From contig QLIY01000207.1 in assembly GCA_003260075.1 (NCBI GenBank), forward strand, positions 41,086-105,085: a stretch of DNA of 64,000 bases, in the 5' to 3' direction. The DNA comes from Phallusia mammillata. Taxonomy: Eukaryota > Chordata > Ascidiacea > Phlebobranchia > Ascidiidae. The notes under the pieces are model-generated. The model made no database searches and was not told the DNA's origin. It saw only the letters and a list, made by a program, of their open reading frames with translations. Below, piece by piece: positions 51,801-63,790 of this stretch. A program made the translations under genes and the position numbers. The stretch's first letter is position 1; every line of letters begins with the position of its first letter.

Positions 51801-52601
51801 AATCCAGGGTCGCCGACCAAATCGCTTATACAAGCCGCGGAGGGCGAGACACACGAGCAAGTGCATGGTGGTATTGGATTCGACTGCGGTCCTTTGTTTT
51901 TCGCTCAAGCATGCTTGCTGAAGGAAGGTCTTAGCGTTTTCCGAGTGCACTTTTGCTCGCGCCCATAGGTTAATTGCGGCTGTTGTCTTCTTCAGTTAAC
52001 GACTATTTGAAAGCTGGTGGAAGGACCGACGAGTTTTTTAAGAAGTTTACTAATTGAAGACAAGCCACAAGTGGCGTTCAAATCTTCAAGCAGTTCTGGA
52101 AGAGAGTTAGAGTGGCGAAAAAGGGCTGATGCGACGTATATGTTGTTTGAATGGATGAACGCGGTGCAATGTTTTTCATAAGGCTGTAGTTGCCTAGTTG
52201 GTTGTAGAAAGTAGCTTGTGGCTTGTGCAGGTGAAGTGCATGTCTCTTTGCTTTCGTAATTTGCGATAGCTTTTAGCTTGTTTTCAGTCGGTATGAGGAT
52301 TAAAAAACTCTTGTGTATTTTTAGCAAGAAAGTTGTCGATTAACATATTACAGAAAAGTGCAGGTCTTACAGAATAGCACCGAAATTTTCTGATAATGTT
52401 CGATGAAACTGTGACAATTGGTGACTTCACGAATGACATCACATTGCATTCTTATCAATAAAATAGCCAGGCGCCTTCCCAGCTGTTTGCGTCATGAATT
52501 ATAAATGCATGGCAACTTAAAGTCACGTTTCGCAATGACAATTCTATTGCTGAGCTTGATGTGTGGTGTCGGGGATGGGGTCCGTGACAATCGCCTTTAT
52601 T

Positions 52602-52652
<51 letters not shown>

Positions 52653-53024
52653 ACACTTCGTTGCTTTCGGCCAGGCACGCTCCCAGGGCACCAGAGGCGT
52701 TTTGCGTTAAATCGGCTTTGTGCTGGTATAATGCAAGGCAGCGCTCGGCAAATTGGTGGCTCTAGGAACTTTTGTGCGACGCGTAAGCACCGTTTTGGAA
52801 ACCGTTTATCAAATTAACCGACAGTATTATTGTGATAAGTGAATTTTCCTCAAGGACAAGCTGCTTTCCGCCATGGCGACGGGCGTACTGCTCCCCCCGT
52901 TGAGTTTTATTTAAGTTTGTTACGTCGAAAGTAGGCCACCAGACGCTATTATGTATCGCAGTTTATATTCTGTATGCTGACTGCATGAATGACAATAGAC
53001 CAATGGAGGCTCACAATTTTATAA
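48801..53024. other. Intergenic region upstream of Slc25a21
   Basis: This region must include the Slc25a21 promoter. I see no conserved gene. Short open frames such as 49897-50151 and 50557-50745 have no motif or splice support. A CpG-bearing patch lies at 51.75-51.97 kb, and a 50-base C run at 52603-52652. Confidence 0.4.
52603..52652. other. 50-base C run, probable filled assembly gap
   Basis: This run has no visible flanking duplication. Translated, it yields polyproline on the plus strand and polyglycine on the minus strand, which creates spurious reading frames. I consider it a filled gap like the other C runs. Confidence 0.6.
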
Positions 53025-53128
53025 ATGCCTCCGAAGAGCAATTTAAAGTCAGACGAAACTAGCAGCAAATTTATAGACCCGGTTTTGTTTGTAGATGTGA
53101 CCGCAGAGAATTATGAAGTTACAAAAAC
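53025..53128 (+). CDS. Candidate first coding exon, owner uncertain
   Basis: ATG 53025 opens MPPKSNLKSDETSSKFIDPV and continues VLFVDVTAENYEVTKT to a good donor (gtgagt after 53128, phase 2). It may be the first exon of the proline/serine-rich gene that begins by 56433. That exon starts in phase 0, however, so at least one further exon would be needed between them and I could not find it. The sequence is protein-like but matches no family I recognise. Confidence 0.35.
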
Positions 53129-56100
53129 GTGAGTGTCTTGGGAATAAAGTCTGTACACGTCAAGTTGTGTTTAGTTTGTTGCGGCGAAGCCCACACAATG
53201 TCAGTTAGAACTTTCGAAAACGCGGCATAAGCGCTTATTCAATGTTGTCTAAACAGAGAACAGCAGTGTTTGCCGAAACAGACAGACCAACATTCAGAGC
53301 GATTTATTACAGCTTGCTTATTGCTTTGTTTTTGAAGCTAAGTTTTGCGCAAATAGAACGCACTTACATTCAGTATAGGCCCCGCAGCTGACAGGCGATC
53401 ATGAATACATGTTTGATGTTGTTAGTTACAAGACGTGTGCTCCATACTTTGAAGTTTAGTCAAAACGTGTTAGACTGCTTGGCGTGCAAAGATAGATTCC
53501 GATTTTTACTGTCAAAAAAAACTTTTCAAATTGGACAAAAGTCACATATTATTATTGAAACCAAGTTAAACATTTATTTATAACATGGTTTAATGTCAAA
53601 TCGTTTTTTGTTCGTTTGGAACGACTAGTTACTTTTTTTCGATGCAAATTCATTTAGCGTGAGAGAACTAGAAGCCTAAATAGGTTTTTACCGACGGTTC
53701 TATTGTTTACGTAAACTACGCCTAAGCCTCAATCGTGTACTTGTATTTGCAAAACACACAAAGTTGTACATACAGCGTAGACTTTCTCAAAGCACGTTAG
53801 CGATAACTTACTACCGGGTACAGAGTACAGTGCAGCACTTGGTTGGATTAGTCCAGTTTGCCATTTCTTATGATTTTGTCGCATTTTTAAAATGGTTTTG
53901 TTGAAAGCTGAATGTTGACGTACGTCAATGGGTCATTTTGTAACGATGGCGCGTTGTTTAAAATCCAAAAATGCGTGCATATAGTCTATCGGTATGTAAG
54001 TAATACTTAATATTGATTTTTTAAAAGTGCCTCAAAATTGTCAGCTTTTCTAATTGTAAGGTCAAATTTATTTTCATTGTCATCTTTAGGAGAAATGGAA
54101 ATCATGCTTTTAAATGCCGAGTATATTGTTCAGTGTAGCTGGCACGATCGGTCGCTCTTATGTCGTATTGATACCCGCTTGTTTGTACCAAACTTGTATG
54201 CTTAAACTTTTCCCCGAAAGATGTGTTTACTCAAGTCTTCAACGAAAATCAATAGCACTTCAGCACAGGGCTTGTTGTATCCGGGGTACTGTACAGAACA
54301 CTGTGATTTGCCACTTTCTGTTGGTTGCTTAGTCTTCAACGGGTGTTGGTTTTGCGACAGAGCAGAGTTCGGACAAGCCCGTAGGTTAATCACAGGCTTA
54401 GAACCTAAAAAATCGCATCCAGACTTACAGCTAGGCCCTGTTATATGGCGTCATAGCGCATATTGTGCGGTCGACTGACAGGCACGGTTATTACGCCATA
54501 ATGACGCTCTAATCTCGGTTATTGGCGTTTTCTCTTGCTAGGATTTTAGGCTTAGCTGCGATGAGAAGCCATCGCACAGTTAGACCGACCGTCTCGGATA
54601 TTATAGCTGTTTTGCATTGGGCCGGATTTAGGAACACATGAAACGCTTGTTCTGGGAACTATAGCAAATGCGATTATGCAGTCGCGCAAAATTAACGTGG
54701 CTCTCGCCGTTGGTACACACAGAAATCGTGGCACGCCATTTCGCGTAGGTTTTCGTTGTTGAAGCGACAAAGCAAATAGTAGGCATTGTATCGTTGGATA
54801 ATCATGTATATCCTGCACTAATAATTCATGAGCTATTGATGCCTTCACGTTTCTTTCGCTTAATAATAGAGATTTGTGTACGAGCAGTTTTCTCATGTTG
54901 AAGTGACAGCTCAGACAATATGAATTTCATATATGAACCTTGGTTTCAGGCAAAGCCTACAAGTATACGATGCAATGACAAAAGTTTAGAAAGAAATGTG
55001 CAGAAAACATTAGAAAAAACAGTTTCATTTTTGCACTACAGCTGATAAATAAAATTTGCAGTGTAAATTGTTTCATGTGAATGTAAAATGCAGGTGTTTT
55101 TTCTACGTTTTTTCATGCATCTGAAGCCTATTATATGTTTCGGCAAGGTTAGACGCTTTTTTACATAATGCAGGCCAAATGAAAGTTATTTATTTTCAAC
55201 TCCATTATAGTAATACAATGTCTAAAACTTTTTAAGGGAACTAAGTCCTTGGGATTGCTACATAATCGTAAACGTTAACCGTATGTCCTCTTCTCTCAAA
55301 GGACAAGGTATTAAACTTACAGAGCCAACGCATATTATATTTACGTACCAACATCATTTACTGTAACTGTATTGAACTGTTGAGTGATACTCATATTCCC
55401 ACACTGGACATATTTGACTCGTGTCGGACCTTATCAATTGGAGTTATGCTTCCCACGGGCTGGTAAAGGAAATTCCTCTGTGACATCACAAACAAGACGC
55501 GTCGCCATGGTTGCAAGTGCACGCGGCCGAAAGTCTGCGGTTAGTACCGTACGCAGTTGTTATACCAAGCTGGTCGGCGCCCTAAAGCGACATGGGTTCT
55601 GTAATAAAACGCCCAATTAGTTATTATGGGCACCATGTTGTTTATGTGCTGGTATACGAAGATCATTACCAACCGTTGTGTGCTAAAACACTCCTTGTAA
55701 TTACAACGTTTTGTCAAGGTTTTTAAGACGTTTTTACTATAGTGATACCCTGAAGTTTCGGTTGGTGAAGTTTCGGTTTCGGCCCGAATTAGTAATATTT
55801 ACGAAAATTCGGTCAACATCAAGTCCACTATAGTTTTACTGTGTATAGTCCACAAAATATTGATAATTCGTTTGCAGACAACGTCTGAGGCAACTATGAA
55901 ACCCTCAAAACTAAGACCGTAGTGCAGCACCGCTATCCTGTTTCAATAATCCCATTGTTTAGCTATAGCCACAAAACTTACGTGATGTCAAAAACATACG
56001 GTGCGACTTCGCGTATCGTCGCAAACGCTTCAGTTAATTCGGACAAATTTAATCGGTAAAAAAAACTGTTTCCACTTTAAAGTATACACAACCTCTTATC

Positions 56101-56432
56101 CGAGTTTGCAAAACGGTTAAACAACATCAGGGCTATAAGTATAAATTGTGAAATTTCGATCAATGCTTTTAATTTAAATCGGCAAATGAAGCATTGTTTC
56201 AGTTTTGTGTGACCATTACAATGCATTAAAAAGCGTTTTGGTTTGGTTCGGGTATGGTCGTCTTTGTCATCGTACAGTACATTCCTATTGTAGCAAGGTG
56301 CAAAATTCACCTTGTACAAAATGATGGGCTTAAAAGTGTACGGTTTATTGTGTGGGCATACCACGCTTAGACCTTACGTAATTGAAGCCTAATCAACACC
56401 GCAATAGATACATGACGTCATTCATATTTCAG

Positions 56433-59400
56433 GGCGTGGCAGAACAGGAACCAGGGCGGGCGAATCCGACTCGAACACCCGATGGTAGACGTCATATATT
56501 TGGATTATCTCAGGCTATTCGCGAAAAAGCTTTCCAGTCAACCTCTCCGTCTTCAGAAGCGAAGCTCAGCCAACATGCCCCACGCCCCAACCAAGTCAAC
56601 GGCCATGCTGTCAACCACCAGGTGGCGCCACAGACTCACCAGGTATAGAAACAGTTTTTTAGCCAAATTAGCCGCATGATCTAAAACAGTGGTCGACAAC
56701 AACCGGTTCACGGCCCAGTGCAGGTCCGTGAGGGGTTCGTTACTGGGCCGCATAAAACTTGCTCAAGGTTTAAATTGAATCAAAGGTGTAATAACCGTAA
56801 TTAGTTTTCAGTGCTAAAAATTGTGGTGTTATTTAGATAAAAATTTCAGTTTCAAACCGGTCCACAGTGTAAAAAAGGTTGCCGACCCCTGATCCAAAAT
56901 ACTAAAGGGCTTCGCCAATCACAGACATGACAAAAAATGTCCAGTTTTTATATTTGGAAGCGCCCTGGGCATAAGCCTGAAAAACTTTATACTTTGATTA
57001 CAAAAGTTACAACATTCAAGAGGACGAATTGTCTTAAAAAAGCATGCTTTTCAAGCAAAAGAATTAGTTTGCCATTGATGGTTGAGTTTTATGAGTTAAA
57101 GCAAAAAGAGTAAATCGCTTATTAGCCGTTCCTTTTGCGATGGAAACAAATTAAAACAAACAGCGACCTATTGGTCATTTGTAAACTAAATAAGTGCCAT
57201 TACGCGGCCCCTTTATTTTGCACCTACACACGTGAAAGCCGAACGAATACCTATTGTTTCGAAACAATCCGATCCTTGTTGTGTCACAATAGCAATCATT
57301 TTAATTGCCGCTTCATAGCTGCCGATAACAATAGAGAAAATCATCTGAGACATTCCAAGCATTTGTCATAGGTAATTGACCACTTAAGTTTCGCCAAGCC
57401 CAACAGTTGCCTTTTACCAGAATCGTATCATACAAACGCAGTTGCATGATGAGACAAAGTTACTGTGCATAAAGTTTTGGGCTGATAGTTCATTTGTTAA
57501 GAAGGGATATTATTCGATATAGCAAACTTGAAAGGTTGCAGCCTTGTAGACAGACTTTAAGTTAAGATACACCGACAGTTTAGATTTTACGAAAGTTTTA
57601 CACAGGCCCTAGAATTGAAGAGATGGTGTTGTTTAACTATGATCAACGTTTTCTATGTGCAAAAGTTATTCCACATGTTTAAATATAGGTATTTTATTGA
57701 ACTTTTAGACGGTGACGGTCATGAGAAATTAGCAAAGCGTAAGCATTCAGCAGCATTCAACACGTATTTGCCATATTAGCGTCCACTCCAGTTGCTGTGT
57801 GTCCAAAAGTCAAACTAAATCCGGCACTTAAGCTGATGTAGTATTACTATCTCTTGATGAGTCAGAGCACATCAGGTTTTACAACCGGATAATACTGATA
57901 CTACCAAATCAGGTTTGTTTAGGAAGAGGTGATTGATTGAGAAAATCGTGATGCTTGACTCTTGCGGTTTGCAAGTCACAATTTGATGTTTAGATGTTTG
58001 GTTCAAGATTTTTTAGTTCAAAATGCAGCAGTTAACCTATAGACTCTAAAGTAAAAGTAAAATTGGAACCAAATGGGAATGAATTCATCTCTACCATAAA
58101 ATGCGTCACAATTTCGCTTTCTTTTCAAAACTGTTCCTGACCACAAAGTGTTATTTGTTGCGCACAGCCGTACATTCTGTAAAGTTTCGTTGTTTGAGAC
58201 CCGTCTGTCGATTTGATTCAGTGGTTGACTGAAATATTGGTATTTATTTAAGACAATATACTTTATGGGTCTAGGCCTGAATTCAGACATGAAACAAGGC
58301 ACATCTACAATTGTTTTTTATATTCTCTTCTATTTTGCAGAAAAATCCTGGAAACCTGACTATTGAAGAACGTTTGCGTAATCTGCTTAACAGCGACACC
58401 GAAGGGCCAGACGACAAGAAAGGTCATAAGGTACGATTTTGTTGGTATCAAAGCTGCATTTAACCTCAGCACCCAAACATTTTCAAGTGAAATCTGGGTT
58501 GTTGTCCAAAAATGACTGCCTCGGTTAACATTGGGTATATTTCAAATGGTGGCACAAATGTAAAACGATATAAAGCGCAGTTTCTGTGACGCGACCACAT
58601 TTGTGATGACATTTGACCTTTTGTTTTGCGCGTGCAACTTGATCGTCTGGGAACAGGCATTTAAACCGTGTGTGACTTGTATTGATCAAAGACAACACAC
58701 CACTGATGATAATCAAAACGGCTTGTAAACAAAAAGCTATAAGCCTAGCTTGAACAGAAACTTACGCAAGATTTATTATTATTTTAGATTAGGTATTAGT
58801 CTATCTAAAATTGGTGTTGCATGTTAGAGATTGATATTTTAGGTGGCAAAGGCCAATCTGAAAGCAGTTGTGTGTATCATTCTGTAGAAAACAGGTAGCT
58901 TGTACAATAGTTGTGCTGTGACTGCGTTACTTTTGACCCTAATTATAAAGTTTAATGAAAGTACACCTCGCAATTAAACTGCAAACAAATCATTTCAATT
59001 TTGCTTATTTTAATCAGGTCAGGAAGGATATCAAAATTTGTGGTGAATAAACATTTTTAAACTATAAAGTGCCGAATGACTTGTGCTAAACAGAACAGAA
59101 AAGCGAAGGTTTACTTTTAATGCCTATGGTTCACTTTACTGATTTCTGAACACAAAATAGGTTGTATATTTTTAACAAATTATTTTCCACCAGGCACAAC
59201 CTTCCAATCATCCGACCAGGTTTAGGAGCAATACGCCAGGTCCACCAAGTCACACTTCACCGCAAAAGCCGCGAGACATGAACCGAACCCCAATGGGTAG
59301 GGGAGATCCCCACAACGGACGACTTGTACAACGGACTGCCAACGGAGACTATGTGCTTGTTAACAGAGCGGTAAGGCACAAAACAAATAATTGTAGAATT

Positions 59401-61459
59401 ATCATGATGATTTTTTTATGAAAAATACTAATATATGCCATTGTTAAAGCAGTGGTTTTGATGTGCACTACATACAAAAATGTTTTGAGGTCCTTATAAA
59501 ACGTGTGATTATTACTCTTTTCTATTCTTTGTTTAAGAAATTTACTTAAACGAAGAACAATTTACTGCTGTTTCTGAACGTTGCCATAGTTACAACTGGC
59601 TCAATTTTTTTTTCAGCACACTGGCGCGTCTCCTAGCAACGTACGAACCAATCCCGGTCCGGCACAACCTCGACGTTGCACCAGCGCAGTCCCAGCTAGC
59701 TTTATGCATCAAGATGAAAACTGGAACAAAGTCCCAGAACATCACGCTTACCAACAGGTGGCGAGTCATAGCCATGCGCGTTTTTTTCTAATACTCCAAT
59801 GCTTTCTACATTGCAAATAGTCTCATGCATAGAAAAAGTAATTATATATCTTATGAAGTGACTGGCAGTAATACCACTACTTAAAAGCTAGTCATAGTTG
59901 TCACACAGAGTGCGGGGAAAACATTCTGTTGTTCGATTACACTGGGCCGGTATGAAAATCGTATTATACACTATTGACTATACAGTATAAGTTGAAACAT
60001 AAAATACGTTCTTACCCAACCTGACAAAGCCGTGACTATAGTTAGAATCTTCAAACCATTGTATTTTTGTTTTTAGCCTCCAGTTAGGAGTAGAGCTACC
60101 CCTTCGCCGGGTGTTTCCCGTGACCCACGAAGCCCCAACCCTTCTCCTAGCAGTCAAGCACAAGCACACCAACCCCAAGTACAACAATCCCGTACCTCGC
60201 AATCTACGGGGAAACCACAGCACCGCAACAACTCAAGGCCAGCTTCCGCTCTAAGGCGTTCACTGTGTTTTGAAAACGAAACCTCCGAGCCTCACATGAC
60301 CTTTAACCCTGATCCGACATCACAGGCACTGTCCATGCGTCTCGTAGCGCCAACCTACCAACAGCACATGCAAAGTCCGCAATCACAGCATCATTCCACA
60401 CCGAACGCCCAACTGAACCGCCAGGCTAGAAGCTACGAAAACATTGTATCAGAGCGTCACGACTACCTTGGTCGAAAGCCACAAAATGTTCAGCACTCGC
60501 CAACGAAGTCTTTCCGCCCAGAGAGTGCAACGCAATCTCCTAACAATAAGATGTCACCTACGAGGTCACGTGTCATCAATGACGTCATCACTTCTCCGAA
60601 ACGGGGCGACACGCGTACACACTACCCGCAACAGAACTTCAGTTTCAGGCGAGCTGTTCATCACTCGGTCAGCAGCGATTCAGTACACTGTGCCCCTGGC
60701 GACACCAGCCGGTCACCACCAAACAGCGACAAGCTCCCGCATGGTGACGATAGAGATACAAGAAAAAGCGACGACCGAGACAGCGGGACTGTGCTGGAAC
60801 CTGAAGCTTCAGTTTTCGATTTTGACTCGTCAATTTTAAGTGAGGAAGCAGAGGTCCCATCACCAATCGCTGCGGGCCTCTCCCCACCAAAGGAAGCGTG
60901 GTCGAGGTCTAGTACTCCTCTTTTACCGCCGCTTTCCTTTCCCGAGGAGGGAGAGGAGGACAATGATCAGGTGGTTGGTAAAGAGGAAGCGGCGGAAAAA
61001 GCGAAACTGACTGCTGAACAACATTTTGTAAAGCACCACCCTCAAGTTAACTTGCGCAGAGTCAAGTCGGAATGCAAAGGTAAATGAAGAGTAAAATAGT
61101 ACTTAAAATTACCGTAGACTAAACTGATATATCAGCTAGCACATAAACTAAAGATGTCAAGAGAATTTTTATTCTGTAGTATCAATTATGTCTGGAAAAA
61201 TACGCTGAGTTACATATTTTGTTCAGCCAAAGATCATCCGATTCGGAGTGGCGCATTCTCACCTCCACTAGGTGTCAACGAGGAGCTATCTCCAACAGAA
61301 AGCGCATTGAGTGACGTTAAAGCGCGGCAACTGGAGCAACGAGCTCAACCAAAGGTATTCCAGCAGCCAAATATTATTATCTGTCACTTAAGCATAACCG
61401 CAATTGATACGACACGGACACAGATGTTAAATCGTTCATATGACGAACGACCTCTGTAA
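56433..61459 (+). CDS. Unidentified proline/serine-rich, probably disordered protein (six exons seen)
   Basis: I do not recognise this protein. Exons with strong acceptors and agreeing phases are 56433-56642, 58341-58430, 59194-59370, 59617-59757, 60077-61079 and 61227 to either 61354 (donor gtattc) or a stop at 61459 (ending NRSYDERPL). They encode about 620 residues. The one ordered-looking segment is KNPGNLTIEERLRNLLNSDT at the start of exon 2, an amphipathic helix candidate. The rest is rich in P, S, Q, H and R with SP/TP sites (SPTKSFRPES, NNKMSPTRSR), plus an acidic stretch (FPEEGEEDNDQ) and SYENIVSERHDYLG. This composition suits a scaffold or cytoskeletal adaptor, but no function can be assigned. 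The 5' end is incomplete. A last exon at 62241-62276 (IPRVPRDAFSR-stop) is an alternative ending. Confidence 0.7.
56687..56891. mobile_element. Small hAT-type MITE in an intron of the proline/serine-rich gene
   Basis: A 205-bp element begins CAGTGGTCGACAACAACCGG and ends AGGTTGCCGACCCCTG. It is flanked by atctaaaa (56679-56686) and atccaaaa (56892-56899), an 8-bp target duplication with one mismatch. It has no coding capacity. Confidence 0.8.
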
Positions 61460-63790
61460 GGATCGATTGCTGTATTCGTTTATTTCACCAAAGCAGATGC
61501 TTGTCTGGACAGGTTAGCGCCTAAACGTCAGTTGTAATACATCAGAATCGGATTTTAACAGGCGTCAGGCAGTCACTACCGTAAATCAAACCCACACAAC
61601 ATAGCCATAATATGTCGCCTGGCAACGACAATGAAAATACAAAATGAAAACGACGTTGTTTTTGTGTGGCGCTTAGTAATTCTGGGTCCTTGGAAAGAAA
61701 AGAATTTTCCGGGCAGATATGACGCATACATTTAGGTTCGAGGTATAAGGAAAGCAACGGGTGTAAAATGTAAACTGACATATATATCAAAACTCTTTAC
61801 ACTGCCTCCAAAATACGTTTCACGGTAACCCATTTCTTAAAGCAAAACCATCCTTTGCGAGATGGCTATCATTGCTGACCTCCACCAGATTAGTTGACCT
61901 TTCGAGTCTATGGCAAAAGCCGCAAAAATCAGTAACATATAAACAAACCGTGCCACTATGCCTTATCTTATCTTTGCTGCTGCATCACGCCGAAGTCATG
62001 TTGAATGCTCCCCTGAGCACTATCTGATGCATATTTCATAATACACCGACGCCGCCCTATTTCTTGTGTTAATGGTAAGAGCTAACGAAATCGCTTTCAA
62101 AATTACAAAAAGAAAACAGGGTGTAAAGACTCTGCTCATAGTGTACAACATCAATATTTGATTCATGCCTTTGCCTCGATAGTCCTGCATTAATTTTTTA
62201 TCGCCGCGGGTTTGTTTCTGCAAGTTATTTACTTTCACAGATCCCACGCGTGCCAAGAGACGCATTTAGCCGTTAAATTAGTGCAAAGACGCCGTAATAA
62301 GGATAGTGCCAATGTTACGGATGACCCTCCACTTCGGGATACTGCAAAACTGGGTTTATCGATTTTGAAATAATTGTCATTACCTGGGTTAATTGCGATT
62401 GATTTGTTGGTTACGGTGCAAAGAGTGTTGGACTGGAATGACACCATACCATAGCCTGACTAAGGCACCAACATAGCTTTATTTAGCAACAAATGCAGAT
62501 TGCACCTAATTTGAAACCAAACTTAAGTGAAAAACTTCATTTAACAAATTAGAACTCATCAAAAAAATGTTTAACTTTCGACTATATTGGTTGCCAAGCT
62601 TGTGTTTTGTACAGCCAAATAGAAGCCTACAAATGTTGACACCAAAAGCGTTTTGTTTTACCCCTAGTAAAGTGTGCAAGATACTTTCAAAACCGTATGA
62701 ACTATACCAACACAAAAGTTGAACTATCCCAACCCAACACACTTTTTTCCCAATAAACTTGTTCACGACTGAAAAATCACGTTATCAACGAAAACACGTG
62801 AACGTGAAACGGAAACAAGGCTGACGTCATTTTCGTCTTTGACGTGTTTTGAAGCTTTCTGCATAGACTGGAACTAATTAGAACTTCGAAAAATTCCAAT
62901 TTACGATTAGCAGCAAAACAGTCATCAATAATTCACAGAAATTTGCTTGATTTGCGGTCACGCGAGCCAACGAGCAAGGACACCTGCGGCCTGTGGTTCT
63001 TGTGACATTTAAAGCCGAAATCTATTTAAGTTGATTTAAATTTCGCTGACTTCTTGACTTGGGTTTAATTGTGTTTTTTTTGTAAATTGTAAAATACGAA
63101 TAACGTTGCATATCAAAACAAATATCTGAACATAGTCAAAAAAGCGACATACGAACAGCACCAGTTTGGAGTTGTTTAAACTTATTTGTTTGATCTAGTA
63201 TAATAATCTTTTTCGATCTAGTATAAATATCGTTTTGCGTTGTGCGAAGGCAAACCAATCTACGGTCACGGTCGATTTTGTACACGGCACGACCTTGCGT
63301 TGGTGGATTTCTGGATCACCATTTTCGCATTCAAAGATTAATGTTTAGACATGCTCTTGCTCTTTAGGGTTTTATGCAAAATCGATAGAAGATAGGCAAA
63401 AACTTTCTCTGGTAAAGTTGTTGGGTATAAAATTTTCTACAATTTAAAGATAAAAAAAATTTCGATGACGTCATCACTTACGAAATGACGTCATTTCAAT
63501 TCTATTTTTCTATAAAATTGCAGTTTATCGGTGTTTTTCGTTACAATTATTAGTTCCAAGTTGTTTTACAAACAATTCCTTACAAAACTTGATGTGTTTT
63601 TTTTCGATGACGTCATCAATTAGCTCATGACGTCATAATGATCAATTTCAGTTTCTTATTTTTCTGTAGTAAAGGATAAAATTAATGTTTTGAGCGTATG
63701 AAACTTGTTTTCAATAACAATTATTGGCAATCTTGTCAATTTACGGACTTATTCTAATGTTTACTAAATACCTGCACACACATAATTCAT
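61460..63790. other. Intergenic or intronic stretch after the proline/serine-rich gene
   Basis: I see no convincing exon apart from the possible short terminal exon at 62241-62276. A single TGACGTCA lies at 62822-62829, and a tandem unit with paired TGACGTCA palindromes lies near 63.46-63.64 kb. The rest is plain AT-rich DNA. Confidence 0.4.
63466..63635. promoter_or_regulatory. Two pairs of CRE-like TGACGTCA palindromes
   Basis: Perfect TGACGTCA occurs at 63466-63473, 63486-63493, 63608-63615 and 63628-63635. Within each pair the spacing is exactly 20 bp start to start, and the pairs repeat after 142 bp. The shared context is ttcgatgacgtcatca followed by a second palindrome. Flanking T-rich sequence is also loosely repeated, so the pairs probably belong to a diverged tandem unit. 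CREB/ATF and related bZIP factors bind this octamer, but the sequence could instead be the signature of a repeat family. Confidence 0.5.

Noticed and set aside
52455-52817. Open frames with polyproline or polyglycine tracts
   Set aside because: They are translations of the 50-base C run and its complement, which I regard as a gap filler. The flanks show no protein family.
56433-61459. Identification of the proline/serine-rich gene as MIPOL1 from its position
   Set aside because: MIPOL1 is a coiled-coil protein. No heptad repeats are visible here, and the faint similarity around NLTIEERLRNLLN is too short.
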